Origin: Bacteriovoracaceae bacterium UBA6200
GTDB lineage: Bacteria; Bdellovibrionota; Bacteriovoracia; Bacteriovoracales; Bacteriovoracaceae
DNA length: 64,000 bases
Direction: 5' to 3'
Assembly (NCBI GenBank): GCA_002422605.1
Contig: DISW01000025.1
Coordinates: 62,001 to 126,000 of the forward strand
The notes beneath the pieces were generated by a model. The model had not been told where the DNA came from and ran no database searches. It worked only from the letters and a program-made list of their open reading frames with translations. Below are positions 25,709 to 33,135 of the stretch, in pieces. Position 1 is the stretch's first letter, and every line of letters starts with the position of its first letter. A program made the translations under genes and the position numbers.

Positions 25709-26487
25709 TGAATATTACGATTGCCGATCAGACACTTTTTTTGGCCTTTTGGCTTAGCTTTTCCCGTTGGATCGCTGTCCTTTATCAGTTACCACTTTTT
25801 GATAACGTTGTTGTGCCTGGACTAGTGAAGATCCTCGGAAGTTTCATCATATCTTATGCTTTTTTTCCTGCACTAAGCGGCACGCTAGTTGCAGAAATCA
25901 ATATGGTCGGGATTGAGAATGTCTGGGTACTGGTGACATTTCATACTACCACCGGCCTAATTATTGGATTTTTAGTAAAGAGTATCATGAGTATGTTCGT
26001 AGCTGCCGGTAGCATTTTGACTCAACAGATTGGTTTCGCCTCTGTTAGTTATTTTGACCCCACCCAGGGCCAGCAGATCGGTCCTTTTGAGCGTTTGATT
26101 GAATGGACTCTCTTGATTCTCATTCTTACATCCGGTGCCTTGGTTCCAATGCTTAAAGGAGTCTTTTTATCATTTTCTTCTTTCAATTTCTTAAACGCTG
26201 ACAAATTACTGAAAACGCCGGAGTATTTCGTGTTATTCTTTAAGTCAGCATTTAGTGCTTCAGTCCTTCTGGCCGGACCACTTATTTTTGCTAACTTGCT
26301 CATGAATCTAGTGATGGGAATTGTTGCCCGAACTGTACCGCAAATGAATGTGTTGATGGTAAGTTTTGTAGTTAACATCGGATTGGGATTACTTCTCTTT
26401 TTAGGAATATCAGAGGAGTTCTTTCAGGTGAGTTTTGATTTATATGTACAAAAACTAGGTGATTGGTATCAATTCCTTTCTCCCTAG
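25708..26487 (+). CDS. fliR: Flagellar type III export protein FliR
   Basis: A 259-residue membrane protein with about six helices. Family motifs include FHTTTGLIIGFLVKSIMSMF, GSILTQQIGFASVSYFDPTQ and VMGIVARTVPQMNVLMVSF. It completes the export gate with FliP and FliQ. It starts inside the fliQ stop and is followed by flhB after 21 bases, so the gate genes are a translational unit. Confidence 0.97.
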   Translation: MNITIADQTLFLAFWLSFSRWIAVLYQLPLFDNVVVPGLVKILGSFIISYAFFPALSGTLVAEINMVGIENVWVLVTFHTTTGLIIGFLVKSIMSMFVAAGSILTQQIGFASVSYFDPTQGQQIGPFERLIEWTLLILILTSGALVPMLKGVFLSFSSFNFLNADKLLKTPEYFVLFFKSAFSASVLLAGPLIFANLLMNLVMGIVARTVPQMNVLMVSFVVNIGLGLLLFLGISEEFFQVSFDLYVQKLGDWYQFLSP

Positions 26488-26508
26488 TAAACTTCACAGA
26501 GGCATAGG

Positions 26509-27585
26509 ATGGCCGACGAGAACGACGACGAAAAAACGGAAGAACCCTCCCAATACAAGATTGATGAATCTCGTAAGAAGGGTGATGTCGCTTCCTCCAA
26601 GGAATTGTCATCCGTTTTGCTCCTTTCAGGTTCTTTCCTAACATTAGTGCTATGTAGTTTGTTCATCTATGAACAGTTTACTGAATATATTGATTGGCTC
26701 TACCGGCAGGATTTTAAAACAATCTACACTGTCGAAAAGTTTTCCGAGGTTCTAAAACAAACAGTATGGACGCTGGTTAAATGTGTGGCCCCATCGTTCG
26801 GCGCTTCCATTTGTTTAGGGGTTATGTCTCAGTTTGTTCAAATTGGATTTCTTTATTCGCCTGAAATTTTAAATGCTGATATCGAAAGAATTAATCCTAT
26901 TAAAGGTTTCGGCAAACTCTTTTCGAAAAAGGCGATAGCTGAAACAGTAAAAGGTATTTTTAAATTCACCGTAGTCATTGTCATTACTTATTCAGTGATG
27001 AGAGACAACATTGGTACTTTTTTAGGTTTTCTTCACTCCGAAGCAGGAGAGAGCTTGCTCTTTGGAAGATACCTGATGGTGAAACTTGGTTTTTCAATTC
27101 TTTTGGGATTGGCAATTGTCGCCCTTGGAGACTTTGCTTGGGAGAAGTGGTCCTATCGAAAGAAAATGATGATGACCAAACAACAGGCCAAGGAAGAATC
27201 CAAAGAAAAAGATGGGAATCCCGAAGTTAAACAAAAGATTCGTCAGATCCAACGACAAATGGCCCAGAAACGAATGCTCAATGACGTTAAATCGGCCGAC
27301 GTAATTGTTACAAATCCGACGCATATTAGTGTAGCATTGAAGTATGATGGACAGTCGATGGTAGCACCGGCCGTGATGGCAAAAGGTGCCGATCATTTGG
27401 CGCTTCGAATCCGTGAGATTGCGAAGGAGAATGATATACCCATTGTGGAAAACATCATGCTGGCCCGAACCTTATATAAGACAGTGAAAGTGGGGCAGGG
27501 AGTTCCACGAACATTGTATAAAGCGGTGGCAGAGATACTTAGCTTTGTTTACAAGTTAAAGCGTAAACAAAAAGCTTTAAAATAG
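26509..27585 (+). CDS. flhB: Flagellar export switch protein FlhB
   Basis: A 358-residue export-substrate specificity switch. Four membrane helices follow an N-terminal DEKTEEPSQYKIDESRKKGD motif typical of the family. The cytoplasmic domain contains the self-cleavage site NPTH at residues 269-272, in VTNPTHISVALKYD, and ends with VPRTLYKAVAEILSFVYKLK. Cleavage between Asn and Pro changes export from rod/hook to filament substrates in characterised bacteria. All key residues are intact. Confidence 0.98.
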   Translation: MADENDDEKTEEPSQYKIDESRKKGDVASSKELSSVLLLSGSFLTLVLCSLFIYEQFTEYIDWLYRQDFKTIYTVEKFSEVLKQTVWTLVKCVAPSFGASICLGVMSQFVQIGFLYSPEILNADIERINPIKGFGKLFSKKAIAETVKGIFKFTVVIVITYSVMRDNIGTFLGFLHSEAGESLLFGRYLMVKLGFSILLGLAIVALGDFAWEKWSYRKKMMMTKQQAKEESKEKDGNPEVKQKIRQIQRQMAQKRMLNDVKSADVIVTNPTHISVALKYDGQSMVAPAVMAKGADHLALRIREIAKENDIPIVENIMLARTLYKTVKVGQGVPRTLYKAVAEILSFVYKLKRKQKALK

Positions 27586-27622
27586 TTTTAGCTCAGGATG
27601 AGCGGCTCTTTTAGGAGATACC

Positions 27623-29698
27623 ATGGACAGGTTTTTTGAAAAGCTTAAAGTCTTTTCTCAAAATTCAGAACTAGCACTGGCCTTTGGATTAATCATCATT
27701 TTAGGTGTGATGGTTGTTCCATTGCCTCCGGTGATACTGGATTTATTCTTGGCCTTTTCAATTGCTGTTTCTATCGGCATTTTATTAATGTCGATTTACG
27801 CCAGAAAGCCTCTGGATTTTTCAACTTTTCCTTCTGTTCTTTTGATTACGACTCTCTTGCGACTGTCTCTGAACGTTGCTTCAACCCGTAATATTCTTTT
27901 GCATGGAGCAGCTGACGGAACGCAAGCGGCTGGACATATTATTGAAGCTTTCGGTGAATTCGTAGTGGGTGGTAACTTCGCTGTCGGTATCATCATCTTC
28001 ATGATTTTAGTGGTTATTAACTTTATCGTTATTACCAAAGGTGCCGGACGAGTTGCTGAAGTAAGTGCACGTTTCACCTTAGATGCCATGCCTGGTAAAC
28101 AGATGGCCATTGATGCTGACTTAAATGCCGGCCTTATTGACGATAAAGAGGCCAAGCGCCGTCGTGCTGAAGTTGCACAGGAAGCGGATTTTTACGGGTC
28201 AATGGATGGTGCTTCGAAGTTTGTTCGCGGTGATGCTATCGCGGGTATTTTAATTACTGTGATCAACGTTATTGGCGGGATTATTATTGGGGTGGCCCAA
28301 CAAGACATGTCTTTTGCTGATGCCTCCAGAACTTTTACTTTATTAACTGTAGGTGATGGTCTTATCGCTCAGATTCCTGCTCTGATTATCTCTACCGCTG
28401 CCGGTATCATTACTACACGTAACACAAGTTCTGATGCTCTAGGTGAGCAGGTTAATAAAGAATTTGGGGCTCATCCAAAAGCTTTTTATATTACTGCGGG
28501 TGCCATTGCTGTTTTCGGTTTAATCCCCGGATTCCCTGGTCTTCCATTTATGATGATCGGTAGCTTGATTGCTTTTACCGGTTTTAGAATTGAGAAAAAT
28601 AAAGAGCATGCTAAAGCTGCTGAAGCTACAAACGCCGTTAATGAAACCAAAGCGAAGGTTGAAACTCTGGAATCACTTTTGCCAGTGGAATTGGTACAAC
28701 TGGAAGTTGGATATGGAATTGTCAGTATCGTCGATGCTGAACAAAATGGAGACCTTCTTGAACGTATCTCTCATATCCGTAAACAATTTGCTTTAGACTG
28801 GGGGATTATCCTTCCTTCAGTAAGAATTAAAGATAACCTTGAATTAAAGCCCGGCGGTTATTCCATTAAGCTTAAAGGTTTAGAAATCGCCAAGGGTGAA
28901 CTCATGCCTGACCATATGATGGCGATGGATCCAGGAACGGTCATTGAGCAGATGGAAGGAATTGAGACAAAGGAACCTGTCTTTGGATTGCCTGCTATTT
29001 GGGTTACAGATGATCGTAAAGATGAAGCCCAATACAATGGTTATACTGTGGTTGATCTCTCAACTATTGTCGCCACTCACTTAACAGAAGTCCTTAAGGC
29101 CAACCTTTCCGAACTCTTTGGCCGTCAAGAACTGGTTAATGTTCTGGAAAACTTCAAAGAGGGTCATCCGAAAATTGTATCCGATCTGGTTCCAGATATT
29201 ATGCCGCTTGGGACTGTGCTTAAGGTTCTTCAGAGCCTTCTGCGTGAAGGGGTTTCTGTCAGGGATTTACGTACAATTCTTGAGACTCTTGCGGAATATG
29301 GAGCCTCTTCAAAAGATCCTGAAGCACTTACTGAATATGTCCGCCAGGCCCTTTACAGGACTATTACTGAGAAGATTAAAGGTTCTCAGGGAGATGTTCC
29401 TCTCTTTACTCTTGATCGAAGTCTTGAGGAAGCAGTCGCCCGTTCTATTATTCATACAGACAATGGTTCACAATTAAATTTAGATCCGAAAGTAACTCAG
29501 ACTATCCTGGCCTCTCTCAATGAAAAGATTGAAGAAGCTACCTCGCAAGGGGAGAAGATGGTTGTTCTTTGTTCACCGGTGATCCGCCGTCATTTCAAGA
29601 GGTTGACTGAAAAATTCATTCCCAACATGATAGTGGTAAGCCATAATGAACTAAGTCCAGAAGTTAACATCAGATCTCTCGGTACCGTGAGGTTATAA
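27623..29698 (+). CDS. flhA: Flagellar export protein FlhA
   Basis: A 691-residue export apparatus protein with eight membrane helices in the first half. The signatures TTLLRLSLNVASTR, the FHIPEP-like loop region (GDAIAGILITVINVIGGIII) and GKQMAIDADLNAGLIDD with EAKRRRAEVAQEADFYGSMD are unmistakable. The cytoplasmic ring domain follows, ending in LSHNELSPEVNIRSLG-type sequence. It couples the proton motive force to export and docks chaperone-substrate complexes. The next gene, flhF-like, starts three bases after its stop. Confidence 0.98.
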   Translation: MDRFFEKLKVFSQNSELALAFGLIIILGVMVVPLPPVILDLFLAFSIAVSIGILLMSIYARKPLDFSTFPSVLLITTLLRLSLNVASTRNILLHGAADGTQAAGHIIEAFGEFVVGGNFAVGIIIFMILVVINFIVITKGAGRVAEVSARFTLDAMPGKQMAIDADLNAGLIDDKEAKRRRAEVAQEADFYGSMDGASKFVRGDAIAGILITVINVIGGIIIGVAQQDMSFADASRTFTLLTVGDGLIAQIPALIISTAAGIITTRNTSSDALGEQVNKEFGAHPKAFYITAGAIAVFGLIPGFPGLPFMMIGSLIAFTGFRIEKNKEHAKAAEATNAVNETKAKVETLESLLPVELVQLEVGYGIVSIVDAEQNGDLLERISHIRKQFALDWGIILPSVRIKDNLELKPGGYSIKLKGLEIAKGELMPDHMMAMDPGTVIEQMEGIETKEPVFGLPAIWVTDDRKDEAQYNGYTVVDLSTIVATHLTEVLKANLSELFGRQELVNVLENFKEGHPKIVSDLVPDIMPLGTVLKVLQSLLREGVSVRDLRTILETLAEYGASSKDPEALTEYVRQALYRTITEKIKGSQGDVPLFTLDRSLEEAVARSIIHTDNGSQLNLDPKVTQTILASLNEKIEEATSQGEKMVVLCSPVIRRHFKRLTEKFIPNMIVVSHNELSPEVNIRSLGTVRL

Positions 29699-29701
29699 AG
29701 A

Positions 29702-31237
29702 ATGTTCGTCAAGAAGTTCGAAGCAGATACATTGGAAGAAGCGCTTAAAGCGGTAAAACTTGAGCTGGGCCCTGATGCGATTATTTTAAAAACAATTACC
29801 AATAATGGTCTTAAAGGCGCATTTAAGAAAAAGCGCATTGAGATCACAGCGGCCATCTCAGAGAGAAGCTTTGAGAAGAAGGCAAAGGTGGATAAAGTTT
29901 TGAACAGCGAGCAAAAAGAAGCTTTTTACCAAAAGCCTGCTTCAACAATCAAAGAATCGATCCAGAAATACAATAGTCATGACACTTCGTCTGGTGGAGG
30001 CTACGGCAGTATGGGACTTAATCGTGTGGTTAATACTATCGCGAAAGGATCCGCAGGTCTGGCCGACATGACAACGAAGACATCTTCACTCATAAAAAAC
30101 ACACTTGATGATTTTTTAACAGAAGAAGAGGATGGCTTTGATATTGATTCAGCCGATGAAACTCCAGCACCTGCTCCTCGTCATTCAAATCGCGGAAAAT
30201 ATGCTGAACCTCCTCATGAAGAAGTTCACCAGATGCGTGAACCACGCCGTTCAAGAATGGTTGAGGACTCGGTAGATATCGGACGGAGTCCGGTCCGTGA
30301 ACCAGCGCAACCTTCTGCTCCTGCGATGGGAGTAGTCAGCCGCGAAGCTTATAATGAGCTGAAACAGGAACTTAAAACAACTCAAAACAAGATGGAGCTT
30401 CTGGAGCAAAAAATCCAGGAACTCTCGCAGAATTATCAGTTTAATCAAAAACATTTAAATGAAGCGAAAGGGATTTTTCAGCTTCGTACAACTCTTAAAA
30501 CCTTAGATGTTGATGAATCACATATTCTTGAACTCATCAAAAAGGCCAACTACGAGTTGTCTAAAGATGATCTGGAAAATCCGGATGTGGTCTTCGAATT
30601 TGCTCTACAAGAGATGGCAAGCTCGATCAATACCGGAATGCCTTTATTCGCTAAAGTTGAGAATGGTGACCCTGTCATTACCGTACTGGTTTCTGAAGCG
30701 GCTTCCGGTCAGAGTACTATGGGAACAAAAATCGCCGTGCTGAAAAAAGATGTGGTGCTTGTTCAATACTCTCAGGATGCCCAGAATAACGCTTCTACAG
30801 ATTTTGCTGCTCAGGTCTTCGGAATCAAGGTTGAGAAGGTTCAAAACTTTTCTGAGGTGATAGGCATTTGTCGTAAAGCAACGGAAGCGGGAAAATCTGT
30901 CCTAGTCGATATTCGTTTGGGCAACCGTTTTTCCGATGAAACAAAAAAATTCATTGAGACTCTTAAACGTGGTTTCCATCATGTAGAAGTCTTATGCACA
31001 CTTTCAGCTATTCACTCTGAAATTTATAACCGAAAAATAATTGCCCGATACAAGGACATTGTAGATGGTGTTATCATTTCACATGTGGATCTTTGTATGA
31101 ACTTCGGAGCTCTCTTCAATGTTCATAAGGCCCACAACAAGCTTCCTCTCAAATTTTTCGGAACAGGACCAGTGGTGCCGGATGATATTGAAGGAGCGAC
31201 AGCTGAAAGATTGATGTCAGGTCTTTTTCAGTTTTAA
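29702..31237 (+). CDS. flhF: FlhF-like flagellar placement protein with degenerate GTPase motifs
   Basis: A 511-residue protein. The start MFVKKFEADTLEEALKAVKL with ELGPDAIIL is the classic FlhF B domain. A long low-complexity linker (about 90-210) and a coiled coil (211-250) follow, then the N and G regions. The C-terminus has the FlhF pattern LPLKFFGTGPVVPDDIEGAT. However, the expected P-loop GxxGxGKT is replaced by SEAASGQSTM (331-340), the DTAGR motif by DIRLGN (403-408) and TKLD by SHVD (460-463). It therefore probably binds GTP poorly or not at all. Position between flhA and flhG fits FlhF, which sets the pole for flagellum assembly. Confidence 0.82.
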   Translation: MFVKKFEADTLEEALKAVKLELGPDAIILKTITNNGLKGAFKKKRIEITAAISERSFEKKAKVDKVLNSEQKEAFYQKPASTIKESIQKYNSHDTSSGGGYGSMGLNRVVNTIAKGSAGLADMTTKTSSLIKNTLDDFLTEEEDGFDIDSADETPAPAPRHSNRGKYAEPPHEEVHQMREPRRSRMVEDSVDIGRSPVREPAQPSAPAMGVVSREAYNELKQELKTTQNKMELLEQKIQELSQNYQFNQKHLNEAKGIFQLRTTLKTLDVDESHILELIKKANYELSKDDLENPDVVFEFALQEMASSINTGMPLFAKVENGDPVITVLVSEAASGQSTMGTKIAVLKKDVVLVQYSQDAQNNASTDFAAQVFGIKVEKVQNFSEVIGICRKATEAGKSVLVDIRLGNRFSDETKKFIETLKRGFHHVEVLCTLSAIHSEIYNRKIIARYKDIVDGVIISHVDLCMNFGALFNVHKAHNKLPLKFFGTGPVVPDDIEGATAERLMSGLFQF

Positions 31238-31299
31238 ATTTAAAGCTCTAGTTCTCAAACTACCAGACAGGATGTCAGGTAGAGCGATCCAGGAGGGAT

Positions 31300-32175
31300 A
31301 TGCACAAGACCAGCGAGTGGTTACAGTCGTTCAGCACTCACAGCAATTCTTTGAAAAATTCAGAGCTACGTCGTGCAAGTGATTTTGCATGCACAAAAGT
31401 TTCTATCACTGGTGGTAAGGGTGGAGTAGGGAAGACCTCTATCGCTCTTAAAATGGCCCAGGAACTGGCGATTACCGGGCACCGCACACTCTTGATTGAT
31501 TGTGATTCAAATCTTTCAAATACCGCGATTAAGCTCGGTCTGCCTCTTGAAAATAAATTCGAAAAAATTCTTTCTGGTGAAGCATCTCTACAGGATTGTA
31601 TAATCCAGCGTGGAAACTTTCATCTGCTTCCGGCCTGCAATGGTTCTGTTGAAGTCTTTGAAACGAAGCTTAATTTCGATGAGATTATTATCGATATCAT
31701 TACTTCTCATGAGCATGAATACGATTACATTATTCTAGACTGTCCGGCAGGAGTAGGGCGTGAAATCCTCACTCTGAACGCCTACTGCGATCACCGCTGG
31801 ATTGTTGTGACTCCGGATAAATCTTCCATCACTGATTCTTATTCATTGGTAAAGCTTCTGTCTCAGCGTTTTGGGATAAAAGATAACCACTTGTTGGTCA
31901 ATATGTATCAGTCGGATAAACAGTTCCAGAAAGTGGTGATTACTCTGAGTGAAACAATCGAGAATTTCCTCGGTGCTAGAACCCATATCCTTGGTGGAAT
32001 CCCGAAACTCGATGTTTCTTCCGAAGGATTTGATACTTTTTTCCTATCTGATAAGAAAAATGAGTTTCAGCGCAACTTCGTTAAACTTTTATATGGATTT
32101 ACCGAAAAAGTGGGTGGACCACTGAATGTCCCTCAACAGGGCACACAGTTGGCCTATGAACACGATGTTCACTAA
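31300..32175 (+). CDS. flhG: FlhG (YlxH/FleN) MinD-like ATPase
   Basis: A 291-residue ParA/MinD-superfamily ATPase controlling flagellar number. The deviant Walker A GGKGGVGKTS is at residues 38-47, the second motif is LLIDCDSNLSNTAI, and Walker B is YIILDCPAGVG. These ATPase motifs are intact. The N-terminal 33 residues (SEWLQSFSTHSNSLKN, SELRRASDF) lack the DQAxxLR motif by which FlhG activates FlhF GTPase in other bacteria. A ribosome site AGGAGGG precedes the ATG at 31300. It lies between the flhF-like gene and fliA, a standard position. Confidence 0.92.
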   Translation: MHKTSEWLQSFSTHSNSLKNSELRRASDFACTKVSITGGKGGVGKTSIALKMAQELAITGHRTLLIDCDSNLSNTAIKLGLPLENKFEKILSGEASLQDCIIQRGNFHLLPACNGSVEVFETKLNFDEIIIDIITSHEHEYDYIILDCPAGVGREILTLNAYCDHRWIVVTPDKSSITDSYSLVKLLSQRFGIKDNHLLVNMYQSDKQFQKVVITLSETIENFLGARTHILGGIPKLDVSSEGFDTFFLSDKKNEFQRNFVKLLYGFTEKVGGPLNVPQQGTQLAYEHDVH

Positions 32176-32199
32176 ACGGAAAGCTAAGGAGAGCACTCA

Positions 32200-32985
32200 A
32201 TGTCATCACTCACGGCCAAACTAAAAAATTTAAAAGATTATCGCTCTACGGTTGATCCGAAAGTTAAAGACGAAATCATCCTGGAGTACGCTCCGCTGGT
32301 TCGCTATATCGCTCAGAAGATTGCTTCGCGACTGCCGCCCAATATTGAACTCGATGATATGATTTCATGCGGAGTCATTGGACTTATGGACGCAATCGAA
32401 AAGTTTGATCCATCTCGAGATAATAAATTTAAAACATATGCTGAATTCCGTATTCGTGGGGCAATCCTTGATGAACTTCGTTCACAAGACTGGGTTCCTC
32501 GCTCTGTTCGTGAAAAAGCAAAAATTGTAGAGAAGGCCTACGCCAAGCTTGAAAAAGATTTTGGTCGTCCGGCAACGGATGAGGAGATGTGCGAGCATCT
32601 TCAGTGTTCAATGGAAGAATTCCATGAGCTCATTAATAAATCAAAGTCAGTGTCTCTTATGAACATTGATGATGCTGCGGCAATGAGTAAGGGTGATAAG
32701 AAGCTTATGGTCTCTTTAATTGAGACTTCAAGAGGCTCTAATCCTCAGACTGCCGTAGGTTATAAAAGATCCCAGGAAATCATCAAAGAAGGCATTAAAA
32801 CCCTTCCTGAAAAGCAGCGCCTGGTTCTTTCCCTGTATTATTTTGAAGACCTCAATTTAAAAGAAATCGGCCAGGTTCTGGATGTGACAGAATCACGGGT
32901 TTCACAGCTTCACACCCAGGCGATTCTTAAATTAAAGGCCAAACTTCGTAATCAGTTCGATTCCTATGAGGACCTTGCTAGTTGA
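32200..32985 (+). CDS. fliA: Flagellar sigma factor FliA (sigma 28)
   Basis: A 261-residue sigma70-family factor for late flagellar and chemotaxis genes. Region 2 is LAPLVRYIAQKIASRLPP-like with ELDDMISCGVIGLMDAIEKF and FKTYAEFRIRGAILDELRSQ then DWVPRSVREK. Region 3 is a DFGRPATDEEM helix, and region 4 is LPEKQRLVLSLYYFEDLNLK with a VTESRVSQLHTQAI recognition helix. All are typical of FliA/WhiG-type sigma factors. It closes the flagellar operon before a strong terminator. No anti-sigma flgM gene is next to it. Confidence 0.96.
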   Translation: MSSLTAKLKNLKDYRSTVDPKVKDEIILEYAPLVRYIAQKIASRLPPNIELDDMISCGVIGLMDAIEKFDPSRDNKFKTYAEFRIRGAILDELRSQDWVPRSVREKAKIVEKAYAKLEKDFGRPATDEEMCEHLQCSMEEFHELINKSKSVSLMNIDDAAAMSKGDKKLMVSLIETSRGSNPQTAVGYKRSQEIIKEGIKTLPEKQRLVLSLYYFEDLNLKEIGQVLDVTESRVSQLHTQAILKLKAKLRNQFDSYEDLAS

Positions 32986-33015
32986 TAGGCAGATCCCTCA
33001 CTTGGTTGTTTTGAT

Positions 33016-33044
33016 AAAGCCCGAGCTAGTAGCTCGGGCTTTTT
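33016..33044 (+). terminator. Terminator of the flagellar operon
   Basis: Stem GCCCGAGCT-AGT-AGCTCGGGC (33019-33039) with AAA before and TTTTTA after. It ends transcription after fliA. Confidence 0.93.
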
Positions 33045-33135
33045 ATTTTAATTAAACTCCGCTAAGCTCTTTCCAATCCGTCTCTTATTGTCAGAAAATT
33101 AACTATCGGAAAAGACACAAAAAAGGGTGACTTCA

